From: Nostoc sp. 'Peltigera membranacea cyanobiont' N6
GTDB lineage: Bacteria > Cyanobacteriota > Cyanobacteriia > Cyanobacteriales > Nostocaceae
Assembly: GCF_002949735.1 (NCBI RefSeq)
Contig: NZ_CP026681.1
Span: forward strand, 3,410,001-3,474,000
Reading direction: 5' to 3'
Length of the DNA: 64,000 nucleotides
Shown here: piece by piece, positions 52,029 to 61,976 of the stretch
Layout of the letters: every line of letters begins with the position of its first letter
Position numbering within the stretch: the stretch's first letter is position 1
Notes under the pieces: model-generated
Seen by the model: only the letters and a program-made list of their open reading frames with translations
Databases searched by the model: none
Told to the model about the DNA's origin: nothing
Position numbers and translations under genes: made by a program

Positions 52029-55000
52029 TTAATTTGGTTTACCTGTAATCGTAAATGCTGCCCAGTAGTAAGGATGATTATAAAGATTTTTATCTGATGC
52101 CATCTTACTATTTCTATATAGTTGTGTCGCTAAATAAGTTTGAATTCGTAATTCTTCAGGATGGAGATTATTCAAGATATCTTCATACCATTTTGTCAGT
52201 TCTCCAGCCGTTAGTTCTTTGAGCCATAGTGTTGCTTCAGCTAAGGCAGTAACTGCTGATTTATTAGGCTGTAATCTCCGGTAAAACTCTATCATTACTA
52301 AGGCACTAGCTGAAGATTCTACACTCCAAAGAGTACTCACTACATGAGGGACACCGTGACTCACTAAACCACTGGCTAAACTCACATATTCACTACTGGT
52401 AGTGTAGTTACTAGTACTTAAATTTTCACAGGCAGAGAGAGTAATAAGATTGTAACTTGCTAGATTTTGTTGGACGATTTCATCTAGAGTGAGTTTGTCT
52501 TCACCTGCTAGTGCTAATTCTGACTTTTTGGGTTCAGCTAAATTATTAGTAACATGCCCCGTAAAATGAAAGATATTGTAACTATCAAAAAAGGCATTTT
52601 CTACAACATTTTTTGTAGCTTCTACTCCCTGAATTCGTTGGATATTATTGAACATCTGGCTAACAACTTCAGACTCCAGTTTAGCAAATTTTCCTGTAGG
52701 ATAAGCTGCACTTTCAGGATGTTCGACACTGAGCAATAACTGATTTTGCCACTGCCAAATATCTTCAGTTCTGATTGATAAACCTGTTTGGGCACTAGGC
52801 AGATAGGTAACAGTGAAATTTGACTCCACATTCGGCAACTCTTCTTGAGATGGGGAAGAGAGATGGAAAAGGGTATGAATGGGCAATCTGTACAAGTCGC
52901 GGTGAGGAATTAAAACTAGTTGGGTGATGCCTTCGAGTTCCTGGGAAATTGTGGAAATATTCAATATCCCATATAACTGCACCAGTTTCTGTTCCATATC
53001 CACTCGCCAAGAATGCTGGCTTTTACTTTCTTTGTCTTGGGCTGTGGTGCGATATTCTTGGTATTGGTGATGCCAATCTTCGAGCCAAGTTTCAAATTCA
53101 ATTAGGCGTTGCACTGCTTCGGGTAAAGGCAATTCGTTTAGACGGATAGCGTCTTCTCCTAAAGGTATTCCCCCAGCATCTTGCATGGGTGTAAATAGGA
53201 GGATTGGTGATGGCGCTTGGTCTTTGAGAATGAAAGTATGGAGGGCGACTGGACTAATATGCCAGTAAATAATTGCTGTTGTAGGATTGAATAGTTCTTG
53301 AATTGCACCATAATAGGGCGAGTAAATATTATCATTCCAGCCAGAAATTAGCCAGTTTAAACAAGCATTTTTGCCTTGTTCGGCAATTTCCCAGGCTTCT
53401 ACTAAATCACCAGACTCTACTGCTAAATCAACTGCCAATTGATCGAAGCCTGCAAATTTCAAAGCTAGCTGTTTTTTACTTTCGGATGAGCGAGTTTCTT
53501 CACTCAGCAATTGTCGCAATAAATCTGTACCGCGTTGCAGCAATTCTTGGACTTGTGTTGTTTGTCCCAAACCCATCAAGACTTTGCTTAGAGATTGCAA
53601 AACCTCTAGGTGGAACTGGGGAAAATATTCTAGTGTTAGGGTTAATAGCGCCTGATGGTATTCAGATGCAGCTTTGCGCCAATAATCGCGGGGATTAGTA
53701 TGTTTTTTGCCTTGCTCGTAGTAGGTATTAGCGATCGCCAAATGCAATCTACCCCAACCTTCTGGGTGGGTATCTGTTCGCAGATGCTTTAATCCTTCTT
53801 CGTAGCTGGCTAGTTTTCCTTCGTAGCTTCCCTGCTGCAAGTCGGGATTTGTCGCTGTGATATTACTCGACATCAGCAATGCGTCAGAATTTACTAAATT
53901 ACCGATCGCAGTTCCCCGACCAATCCAAGCTTCCCAATAATCTTGTTTAATTTCCAAAGCGTTGTCATAACAGACAATCGCTTGAGTAAATTGTTCTAAA
54001 TAAAACAGCGCTACTGCCTGATTATACCAAGCTAGGTGGAAGTCGGGTTTAATGGCAATCGCTTGTTGATAGGAGGCGATCGCTTCTTGGCGACGACCTA
54101 AGTTGTCTAAGGCTATACCTCGGTTGTACCAAGCTAAGTAGAAGTCGGCTTGAACTGAAAGGGCTTTATCCCAGGAAGCGATCGCTTCTGACCACCTTCC
54201 CAAATTAAACAGCACTACACCCCGATCTATCCAAACTTCGTGATACTCTGGGTTAATTTCTAGCGCCTTATCGTAGGATATAATTGCCTCTGCAAATTGT
54301 TCGCCTACAGCTAGGGCTATGCCTCGGTGATACCAGTTTTCCTGGTCTTCTGGTTCCAAATACAGGGCTTGGTCATAACTAGCAATCGCTTCGGGTAGCC
54401 AACCTAACTTCAGCAGCGCCAAACCTTTGCTAGACCACGCTTCTTGGTAATCTGGCTTGACTTCTATGGCTTTGTCAAAAGATGCGATCGCTTCTTCAAA
54501 ATATCCTAATTCTCCGAGAGTTCCACCCCGGTTGTACCAAGCTTTGTAGAAGTCGGGTTTCAGTTCTATGGCGGTTTCGTAAGATGCGATCGCTTCTTCA
54601 AAACGTTCTAAATGGAACAGTGTCAAGCCTCGATTAAACCAATACTCTGAAAATTCTGGTTGAAGTTCAATAGCTTGGTCGTAAGATGCGATCGCGCCTA
54701 ACAAATCTCCTGTTTTCGCTTGCTGAAGACCTTGGTAAAACCACCCTTGAGCGTGGGTAATCGGATTATCGCTATGTCGCTCAATAGTCCCAGGAGAATT
54801 ACTGCTTTGAACTGCCAAGTTAGAAGCAAGTTGCTGGACTAAATTGGTACTCTGATCCAATCTCACCCACAACTCATCTAATGTATTAGCCACATTTGGC
54901 TCTAAATTTGTCAAAGCGTTATCCCAGGTTTCCACTGAGGGAGAAGTTGTTAATTCAGTTCTTTGTCTCGTAGAAAGGAGATTTGCTCCTGTTGTACTTT

Positions 55001-55943
55001 GAATAACTTCTTCATCATCGAACCTCACTTGGGCTAATGAGGTGATTGAATCTTCCTTGGCGGGGAGAGGAAGATTTTCGGGTATTGTGGTTTGGGCTTC
55101 TTCCCTTTCATACTCCAATACCAATTCCTCTGAATTCTCGGTGAATCTTTCCTCAAAAGAAGCATTTTCAGGCGCTGACGCGATCGGTTCAACATCTGGT
55201 ACATCATCATATTCCCATAATTGCTCACCTAAGCTACGGATTAGCTCTTGCCCAGGCGAAGTTGGGATAATTTCTTCATCGGAAGTTAGGATAATTTCTT
55301 CATCGGTTGTGATTTCTACAACATCTGGCTCATCAGACTCCCATAACTGCTCGCCTAAATTGCGGATCAGTTCAAGCCCTGGAGTAGTTTCTATGACATC
55401 TGGCTCATCATACTCCAATAACTGCTCACCTAAGTTGTGGATCAGTTCTTCCCCAGGAGTGATTTCGACCCCATATTCTTCAGGAGTGATTTCTAAGTCC
55501 TCTTCGGGATAATTCTCCTCATACTCTATCTGTGTAGGTGAGTTTTGCATCATTCGGATGCCAATGTCATAAGCAACATCTCCAATTCTGCCAACACCAA
55601 GTTCCCCCAATTGCACCATCTGGGCTGCTAAAAGAGGATTCGGTGTAGGTGAAGCTAGCAAGCTTTCGCCAAATATCACCAACCAATCTATCCAGCGTTC
55701 AGCCGGAATCCGATTTTCGACCCGTTGCAGATACCTCAATGCCCACTGTCGTCCTCGTGCTTGATGCACGCCTTCCAACAATTGGATAAACAATTGTTCT
55801 AGATCGGCATTGGTTAGTTCTGGTAGTACACCCACCAGATTGTGTCCTCTCGCACCCTTGAGAGAACTACCCTGCTTACTTTCAATGAGGCGCTTTAAAA
55901 ACCTTTTAAGCGACTGCGATATCCGCCTGAGCATCTGCCACAC
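52029..55943 (-). CDS. TPR-CHAT caspase-like protease
   Basis: 1304 residues, GTG start (an ATG three codons on is an alternative). Residues about 1-140 match the companion gene at 56106. Residues about 150-265 hold three 25-residue acidic repeats (SPGQELIRSLGEQLWEYDD type). TPR units run from about 395 to 735, each with the WYNRG or WFNRG motif. The C-terminal CHAT domain has catalytic His1130 (FHFTGH) and Cys1172 (LSACEN). CHAT proteases are related to caspases and separase; TPR-CHAT proteins act as regulated proteases in some bacterial defence systems. Target unknown; cytoplasmic. Confidence 0.88.
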   Translation of the reverse strand: MWQMLRRISQSLKRFLKRLIESKQGSSLKGARGHNLVGVLPELTNADLEQLFIQLLEGVHQARGRQWALRYLQRVENRIPAERWIDWLVIFGESLLASPTPNPLLAAQMVQLGELGVGRIGDVAYDIGIRMMQNSPTQIEYEENYPEEDLEITPEEYGVEITPGEELIHNLGEQLLEYDEPDVIETTPGLELIRNLGEQLWESDEPDVVEITTDEEIILTSDEEIIPTSPGQELIRSLGEQLWEYDDVPDVEPIASAPENASFEERFTENSEELVLEYEREEAQTTIPENLPLPAKEDSITSLAQVRFDDEEVIQSTTGANLLSTRQRTELTTSPSVETWDNALTNLEPNVANTLDELWVRLDQSTNLVQQLASNLAVQSSNSPGTIERHSDNPITHAQGWFYQGLQQAKTGDLLGAIASYDQAIELQPEFSEYWFNRGLTLFHLERFEEAIASYETAIELKPDFYKAWYNRGGTLGELGYFEEAIASFDKAIEVKPDYQEAWSSKGLALLKLGWLPEAIASYDQALYLEPEDQENWYHRGIALAVGEQFAEAIISYDKALEINPEYHEVWIDRGVVLFNLGRWSEAIASWDKALSVQADFYLAWYNRGIALDNLGRRQEAIASYQQAIAIKPDFHLAWYNQAVALFYLEQFTQAIVCYDNALEIKQDYWEAWIGRGTAIGNLVNSDALLMSSNITATNPDLQQGSYEGKLASYEEGLKHLRTDTHPEGWGRLHLAIANTYYEQGKKHTNPRDYWRKAASEYHQALLTLTLEYFPQFHLEVLQSLSKVLMGLGQTTQVQELLQRGTDLLRQLLSEETRSSESKKQLALKFAGFDQLAVDLAVESGDLVEAWEIAEQGKNACLNWLISGWNDNIYSPYYGAIQELFNPTTAIIYWHISPVALHTFILKDQAPSPILLFTPMQDAGGIPLGEDAIRLNELPLPEAVQRLIEFETWLEDWHHQYQEYRTTAQDKESKSQHSWRVDMEQKLVQLYGILNISTISQELEGITQLVLIPHRDLYRLPIHTLFHLSSPSQEELPNVESNFTVTYLPSAQTGLSIRTEDIWQWQNQLLLSVEHPESAAYPTGKFAKLESEVVSQMFNNIQRIQGVEATKNVVENAFFDSYNIFHFTGHVTNNLAEPKKSELALAGEDKLTLDEIVQQNLASYNLITLSACENLSTSNYTTSSEYVSLASGLVSHGVPHVVSTLWSVESSASALVMIEFYRRLQPNKSAVTALAEATLWLKELTAGELTKWYEDILNNLHPEELRIQTYLATQLYRNSKMASDKNLYNHPYYWAAFTITGKPN

Positions 55944-56105
55944 TATTGGATTTTGTTTTTCTAGATTGTAGCCATCGTTGTGTTAAAAAAGTCATCAATT
56001 ACGTAAAAATCCATTAGATCGGGACAGCGCTTCCGTCGCAGGTTAGCAAAAAATATACAAACATTCAAGAGTACAGTATTACAACGTTACAATTTCCCGA
56101 TTCGA

Positions 56106-56804
56106 TTAATTTTCTGTTTGCTCTGTAGTAGATTGACCAGCAGGATATAATTGCTCGATCAATGCCTGGACAAGCACTTGTGGATCGTCTGTCTCAACGG
56201 CAAGTTGTTGAGCAATCTGCTGGCGTAAGTTTTCATCGTCCTGCAACATCACAAACAACTCTTCTAGGGTGACAGTTTGGTATTCTCCCTCTGGGGGATT
56301 CTGTGGTGCATCTGCTGACTCTGATGTGGGGGCGGTTGGCTCAGATGGTAAAATCGTGCTAATCGCATCTGGCCCTTCATATTCCCAAATTGGTTCGCCT
56401 TGATTGCGTGTTAACAACTGCATCCCAATACTATGGGCGACATCTCCGATTTCTCCGATGTTCAACTCACCCAGTTGTACTAACCGCGCAGCGATTTCAT
56501 TATTGGGTGTAGGTGATGCTAGCAATTTTTCGCCAAAGCGCTCTAACCACTCAACCCAGTCTTCAGTTGTAATCCGATGTTCAATATTATGCAGCCACTT
56601 TTGCGCCCAGGCTTCCCCTCGTGCCTGATGTACTCCTTGCAACAGCTCCGTAAAGAGAAATTCCAGATCCGTATCGCTTAGGGGTGGTGCTGGTTCTTTT
56701 GGGATATTTCCTCTAGATTTTGAGGTAGTCTGTTTTCCACCAAACAAGCTCTGAAAAAGCTTTTTGAGCCATTGAAATAGCCGCTTGAGCATCTGCTGCA
56801 CCAT
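56106..56804 (-). CDS. Short paralogue of the TPR-CHAT N-terminal module
   Basis: 232 residues. Residues about 40-135 align with the first 140 residues of the CHAT protein: LLQGVHQARGEAWAQKWL against LLEGVHQARGRQWALRYL, then EKLLASPTPN and RLVQLGELNIGEIGDVAHSI. The tail is acidic and Gln-rich with VTLEELFVMLQDDENLRQQI. It lacks TPR and CHAT domains. It lies 162 bases upstream of the CHAT gene on the same strand, so it may be an adaptor, inhibitor or substrate. Family otherwise unknown. Confidence 0.7.
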   Translation of the reverse strand: MVQQMLKRLFQWLKKLFQSLFGGKQTTSKSRGNIPKEPAPPLSDTDLEFLFTELLQGVHQARGEAWAQKWLHNIEHRITTEDWVEWLERFGEKLLASPTPNNEIAARLVQLGELNIGEIGDVAHSIGMQLLTRNQGEPIWEYEGPDAISTILPSEPTAPTSESADAPQNPPEGEYQTVTLEELFVMLQDDENLRQQIAQQLAVETDDPQVLVQALIEQLYPAGQSTTEQTEN

Positions 56805-57177
56805 CGAGTTTTGCTTATCCTAAAATTGTAGCGATCGCACTGGACTATGGCGTTAGTTCAGTCAATAAAACGTATAGTCATTAGTCATTAGTCATTAGTC
56901 ATTAGTCAAGAGTTATTTTCCCCTGCCCCCCAATCTTAAATAGAACAAATGTACTAAATGCTATGCTATAATTCCGATACGTTGATGTTGAAATCATAGT
57001 CAAGAATATGATCTGGTTGCTTGCTTTCCTGAGTGCCAAAATTGACGGCATTAGTTGAGTGTAAGCGCTATGGCAATATCGATAAACAAAGCAGGTACGA
57101 GAGTTTAAAATAATTGAATCCTAAACTCGACTCGGTGCTACTTATTCACGTTGAAAGGCATTGAAGTCTATTTTTCC
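56805..57177. other. Divergent intergenic region upstream of dnaX
   Basis: About 370 bases. It contains the GTCATTA heptamer array (56876-56909). Promoters for the CHAT-module genes and dnaX must lie here; none is clear. Confidence 0.5.
56876..56909. repeat. Heptamer array GTCATTA, about five units
   Basis: Perfect tandem GTCATTA units. Confidence 0.9.
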
Positions 57178-59256
57178 ATGTCTTACGAACCCCTGCACCA
57201 CAAATATCGCCCCAAAAGTTTTGCTGAACTGGTGGGACAAGAGGCGATCGCTACTACCCTCACGAATGCGATCGGCACATCCAAAATTGCCCCCGCCTAT
57301 TTATTTACTGGGCCAAGAGGTACGGGGAAAACTTCTAGTGCCCGCATTTTGGCTAAATCTCTCAATTGTCTCAAAAGCGATCGCCCCACTGCGGAACCCT
57401 GTGGCGTGTGTGATGTTTGTCAGGGAATCACCAAGGGCTACGCCTTAGATGTAATTGAAATCGATGCCGCTAGCAACACTGGTGTCGATAATATCCGCGA
57501 GTTGATTGAAAAAGCCCAGTTTGCTCCTGTGCAGTGTCGTTACAAGGTTTATGTAATCGATGAATGCCACATGCTCAGTACCCAGGCATTTAACGCGCTA
57601 CTTAAGACCCTAGAAGAACCACCGAAACACGTAGTTTTTGTATTGGCGACAACAGATCCGCAACGGGTGTTACCAACGATTATTTCACGCTGTCAAAGGT
57701 TTGATTTTAGACGCATTCAATTAGAGGCGATGGTTAAGCATTTAAGTGCGATCGCATGTTATGAAAGCATTCATATTTCACCTGAAGCTGTAACCCTCAT
57801 AGCCCAACTTTCTCAAGGCGGGTTGCGGGATGCCGAAAGTTTACTCGATCAATTGGGTTTGTTGGCGGGTGAAGTGACACCAGATAGAGTTTGGGATTTG
57901 GTGGGGACGGTAAGCGAACAGGACTTATTGGGGCTTTTAAATGCGATCGCTCAAGATAAACCGGAAGCGGTTCTAGACTGTACTCACTACATTTTAGATC
58001 GTGGTCGAGAACCCCTAACTCTCCTGCAAAATCTTGCGGCCTTCTACCGCGATTTACTCATTGCCAAAACTGCACCCAACCGCCACGATTTGGTTGCTTG
58101 TACTCAGCAAACCTGGGCGGCGCTGGTTGAGTTTGCCCAATACTTCGATATGAGCGTGATTTTAGCGGGACAGCAACACCTGCGAACATCGGAAGTGCAA
58201 ATTAAAAATAGCACCCAGCCGCGTTTGTGGTTGGAGGTAACATTACTAGGATTGTTGCCCAGTGCGACGACTATTCAGCCACAAGTCGCAACTGTTGCCC
58301 AGCGAGTTAACACACCTGCTATATTATCTCCAAGCTATCCTCCAGCAGTTCCCCAAAATCACCCAGTCTCTTCTTTACCGATAGCGGAACCGCAAACAAA
58401 TCATAATTCTACAAACCATCATGTAGCGACTACCCAAAATCAGCCCATTGCTTCATCTCCCCCAGTTGAACGGCAAACAAATCACAATTCGGGTAGTAAC
58501 TTCGTTTCACCACCAACCCCAGAACCTGTATCTGTACCCGTGTCACCTGCAAACGTTGAACCAGTAACTTCAGAAATTGCTGGGGAAGCACAATATGACT
58601 TAACTCAGGTTTGGCAACAGGTGCTTGGTTGTCTAACACTTCCGGGAAGTAAAGCCCTGTTTAAGCAGCATGGATGTCTATTAAGTATCAACGATGGTGT
58701 TGCTCACGTTCGGATGCCGCCAGGACTAGTTAAGTATGCTCAAGGCAAATTGGCGGATGTCGAAGCAGCTTTTGGAAAAGTTTACCAACAAAAAGTACAG
58801 GTGATTTGGGTTACAAACCAATCCAAGACTGCTCTTGTGAATGAGAGTAAAGCAATTCCACCAAAAGACTCTACTCGCGTTCAGCAACCACCTACTCCCA
58901 GTTACAACCAGCAAATTTCGCCTCCAGCGCCAGTACCACAGCCAGCAACGCCACCACCAGCACCACTAAAAACTGAGCCGATTGCAAGAAATGGAAATGG
59001 GGCTAATAAAAATGGGGTAAATAGAAATGGGACAAATGGAAATGGGGCTAATGGAAATGGGGCGCAAACTTTGCCTCCATCGCCACAGCGAACACCTGCA
59101 ACTGATTGGGAAGTTGACGAAGTAGCGATCGCAGCTCAACGTCTGGCAGTATTTTTCAACGGAGAAATTATCCGCTTTGCAGATGATTTCCCAGAATTCT
59201 CCGATTCCATAATTACACCTGAGTGGATAGAAGAATCAGAAGTTGATGATGAATAA
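57178..59256 (+). CDS. dnaX: DNA polymerase III subunit gamma/tau
   Basis: 692 residues from the ATG at 57178 (MSYEPLHHKYRPKSFAELVG). Walker A is GPRGTGKT (45-52). A zinc module has CGVCDVC, and ECHMLS is the DEAD-like Walker B region. The clamp-loader core ends near 370, followed by a long Pro/Gln-rich tail. The tail contains a 5-residue repeat (ANKNG, VNRNG, TNGNG, ANGNG) encoded by a 15-base tandem repeat (59002-59061). No intein is present, unlike some cyanobacterial DnaX. Confidence 0.93.
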   Translation: MSYEPLHHKYRPKSFAELVGQEAIATTLTNAIGTSKIAPAYLFTGPRGTGKTSSARILAKSLNCLKSDRPTAEPCGVCDVCQGITKGYALDVIEIDAASNTGVDNIRELIEKAQFAPVQCRYKVYVIDECHMLSTQAFNALLKTLEEPPKHVVFVLATTDPQRVLPTIISRCQRFDFRRIQLEAMVKHLSAIACYESIHISPEAVTLIAQLSQGGLRDAESLLDQLGLLAGEVTPDRVWDLVGTVSEQDLLGLLNAIAQDKPEAVLDCTHYILDRGREPLTLLQNLAAFYRDLLIAKTAPNRHDLVACTQQTWAALVEFAQYFDMSVILAGQQHLRTSEVQIKNSTQPRLWLEVTLLGLLPSATTIQPQVATVAQRVNTPAILSPSYPPAVPQNHPVSSLPIAEPQTNHNSTNHHVATTQNQPIASSPPVERQTNHNSGSNFVSPPTPEPVSVPVSPANVEPVTSEIAGEAQYDLTQVWQQVLGCLTLPGSKALFKQHGCLLSINDGVAHVRMPPGLVKYAQGKLADVEAAFGKVYQQKVQVIWVTNQSKTALVNESKAIPPKDSTRVQQPPTPSYNQQISPPAPVPQPATPPPAPLKTEPIARNGNGANKNGVNRNGTNGNGANGNGAQTLPPSPQRTPATDWEVDEVAIAAQRLAVFFNGEIIRFADDFPEFSDSIITPEWIEESEVDDE

Positions 59257-59292
59257 AAAAATGCAAAATTACCAACAATAATTTTGCATTTT
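59257..59292. terminator. Bidirectional terminator between dnaX and mgdA
   Basis: A perfect stem AAAATGCAAAATTA / TAATTTTGCATTTT lies between the two convergent genes, with A/T-runs on both sides. Confidence 0.8.
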
Positions 59293-59322
59293 GAATTTTG
59301 AATTTTTAATTCCCCAAAGGGG

Positions 59323-60729
59323 CTATTCCCCATCCCCCGTATGCAATGTTTTCACCCATTTTAGGCGCTTTGGTCTTACCGACATGCGGGCAGTAGTACT
59401 GCTCATGACAACTAGCCAGTGCAACATATATAAACTGCCACGCATAGTTTGCACTAGCATCAGCAAATATGTAGAAAGTGAGAATTTCGGATCTTGACGG
59501 ATGCGCCTTAGACCTGTATACATTCCCACCATCGACATGGTAACAGACAAGCCTGTAATGGGACTTAACATTGGTGGACGATGACGCGCGATCGCCATTA
59601 ACAAATCTGGTACTGCTGCTGTAGGTAAGATATACATAATCAGCATAAAAATCAGCAAATCCCAGCTTTTGCGCCATCCCATGCGGTTTTTGAGAATTAA
59701 ATCCCAGTAATCTAGATAGCGTTGATAACCGCCTTCTGCCCATCGGTTGCGCTGATGCCAAAGTGCGATCGCATTTGTCACACCTTCTTCTTGCACTGGT
59801 GGATGGAAAACACACTCAATATCCCATTTATCCAAATGTAAGCGGATTGTCAAATCCAAATCATCGGTAATGGTTTCCTCATTCCAGCCACCGCAGCTTT
59901 CCAAGGCTGAACGCCGGACAAATTGACCATTGCCCCGCAGTTCGCCAATCCCACCAAGGGCAGTGCGCTGTTGCTGAAACCAGGTATCAAGGGCCATTTC
60001 GGCCATTTGCCCCTTAGTCCAAAAGTTTTCTTTAGCGTTGGCGATCGCTTTTCGCACCTGCACCGCCCCCACTTTTTCTCTTTGAAATAAAGGTATTACT
60101 TGTTGCAGCATATCTGGTGCAACTTGGGCATCAGCATCAAATACTGCTATGATGTCGCCCTTTGTCAGTGGCAACACCTGATTCAATGCCCCTGATTTGC
60201 CGCCACTCGCTTCTGCTGAACGCCTGAGTACTTTCAGTTGGTTGTGTTTTTGCTCTAGTTCTGCTAGTAAATCCGGCGTGCGATCGCTGCTGCGATCGTC
60301 AATTATCCAGACTTCATACTGCCCACCTGGATATTCCAGATTACAAAGATTTTTGACTAATTTAGTAATTACTGCTTCCTCATTTTTCGCAGCTACCAGC
60401 ACAGATACAAAGGGCAAATCTCCCTGTATTTCTTTTGGATAGCGACGGGATTTAGTAAACACTACCACCAAAGCATGAAATCCTAGAATGGTGGTCAGTC
60501 CTAGAATAAATATAGAAGCCCAAGAAACTAAATGTAGAGCGATCGTGCCACTCCAGACAACGGTCAAGACTAGAGCAGCCTTACGTCTACGACCTTGAAA
60601 CCGGGATGGTAGAGACATAGGATCTGTCTCTAACACTGACTCCTCATCTACTGATAGGTCAGACAACAAGGAGTTGAGCGGATCAAGCTCTTGATAAGAA
60701 TCTTCTTCGGGCCAGGAATTCGCTGGCAT
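59323..60729 (-). CDS. mgdA: Beta-monoglucosyldiacylglycerol synthase
   Basis: 468 residues, GT2 family. Membrane segments at about 50-90 and in the C-terminal third flank the catalytic domain. Motifs: VWIIDDRSSDRTPDLL, FDADAQVAPDML (DxD), ETITDDLDLTIRL and the HQRNRWAEGGYQRY (QxxRW) motif. The sequence closely matches the remembered Anabaena/Trichormus enzyme that transfers glucose from UDP-glucose to diacylglycerol, the first step of galactolipid synthesis in cyanobacteria. ATG start at 60727-60729. Confidence 0.87.
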   Translation of the reverse strand: MPANSWPEEDSYQELDPLNSLLSDLSVDEESVLETDPMSLPSRFQGRRRKAALVLTVVWSGTIALHLVSWASIFILGLTTILGFHALVVVFTKSRRYPKEIQGDLPFVSVLVAAKNEEAVITKLVKNLCNLEYPGGQYEVWIIDDRSSDRTPDLLAELEQKHNQLKVLRRSAEASGGKSGALNQVLPLTKGDIIAVFDADAQVAPDMLQQVIPLFQREKVGAVQVRKAIANAKENFWTKGQMAEMALDTWFQQQRTALGGIGELRGNGQFVRRSALESCGGWNEETITDDLDLTIRLHLDKWDIECVFHPPVQEEGVTNAIALWHQRNRWAEGGYQRYLDYWDLILKNRMGWRKSWDLLIFMLIMYILPTAAVPDLLMAIARHRPPMLSPITGLSVTMSMVGMYTGLRRIRQDPKFSLSTYLLMLVQTMRGSLYMLHWLVVMSSTTARMSVRPKRLKWVKTLHTGDGE

Positions 60730-61358
60730 AGGTTAGGTTGCTTGATTCAAAAACCAGTATTTGTCTACAGTTAGTAATTTTACGGACAAATATCCCTAAG
60801 CTACTTTTCCCGATTTCAATCGGAATGGGCAAACTGCAATACCCGCTATCCCTAAGCCAAAAGCTGCTGAGACTACCTTTGTTGTCACTGCCACTCTGGG
60901 TAATTACTTAGCATTAACCACGTTTCCTACTCTTAGACAGAGGCTTGATTCCTTTAATAGCCACTTGGGCAGGAAGCTTGTAGAGTCTGACTTTCTCCAA
61001 TGAGAATTCCGGTTTAGGCAAAGTGATACCAAGATAACAGCAGCTTGTTGTTGGGAGAAACAGCAATAATAACATCCACAACTTTAATAGTGGGGATTTT
61101 TCATGTTATGTTATTGCGCCCAGCTTCGATCGAAGTTAAGGCAGCCTTATTCTAACTGAAATTTTAATATTTCTTAGCAGTAACTTCATTTAGAGGCATT
61201 GGGATTATAGAGAGGTGACAGGTGACAGAGAATTACCTATCACCTGTCAGTTATTCCCTTCTTCACTGACCACTGTGTGCTTTAGACACATCTTTTGGGA
61301 ACACTACTAACATCCACTAATATCCCTAGTTGCCAACTAACTTGAGGAATATTTAACA
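60730..61358. other. Intergenic region upstream of a hypothetical gene
   Basis: About 630 bases. The one clear structure is a stem TGACAGGTGA / TCACCTGTCA at about 61216-61250. No gene and no clear promoter were seen. Confidence 0.5.
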
Positions 61359-61733
61359 ATGTCTATTGAGCAACTCCAGCCTGCTACTCAACAACAAGCC
61401 AGTGTTTACTTACCTTACGTTCAGGGCACTAAGCGCAATTTCTTACCCTATGCCATCAGTCTTTATCAAAAAGGGGTTTTGGAGGGACACCGAAAGATAG
61501 AGGCTAGTGAACATATACCCTTCGTAGCCTCCTGGAATGTTGCCACTTTACCCTCAGACTTAACCCGTTGCCGAATTCAGTTTGATGGCAATGCCGATCT
61601 GAGTTACGAACTAATGATGGCTAGTTTCGAGTTTATTAATTTTTTAATTGAAGTTATGGAAAACTATAAACGCCATCGCTTGACCGATTTTTCACAACCG
61701 TTTTACCGCAAGTTACTGCGTATAGACGATTAA
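61359..61733 (+). CDS. Hypothetical protein
   Basis: 124 residues, ATG at 61359 with GAGG upstream. It has no signal peptide or membrane span. Features: VYLPYVQGTKRNFLPYAISL near the start, a central segment with VASWNVATLPSDLTRCRIQF, then a helix (FEFINFLIEVMENYKRHRL). I recognise no family. A strong terminator follows, so it is likely a real monocistronic gene. Confidence 0.6.
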   Translation: MSIEQLQPATQQQASVYLPYVQGTKRNFLPYAISLYQKGVLEGHRKIEASEHIPFVASWNVATLPSDLTRCRIQFDGNADLSYELMMASFEFINFLIEVMENYKRHRLTDFSQPFYRKLLRIDD

Positions 61734-61741
61734 TTAAACTC

Positions 61742-61771
61742 AGCCGAACTAGCAAAGTTCGGCTCGTTTTT
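61742..61771 (+). terminator. Terminator of the 61359 gene
   Basis: A 9-pair stem AGCCGAACT / AGTTCGGCT followed by GTTTTT. Confidence 0.85.
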
Positions 61772-61976
61772 AAAACTACTCTGGATTATGAAATTTATCA
61801 ACTTCTAACTTTAAAAACATCTTCTTATGAAGATGTTTTTAAAGTCTAATTTATTACTCCCCAGGGTAAATATAAGTCTTGGCTATACAAGACTTTACGT
61901 ACCTCCGCAGGTTAAGCAAACCCTTGATTTTGTATTAGTCCACCTCTGTGAACTAAGTTTTGTGTAGTAGCGACTT

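Noticed and set aside
57178..59256. Intein in dnaX
   Set aside because: The ATPase core is continuous, with no intein splice motifs; only a short Asn/Gly repeat occurs in the tail.
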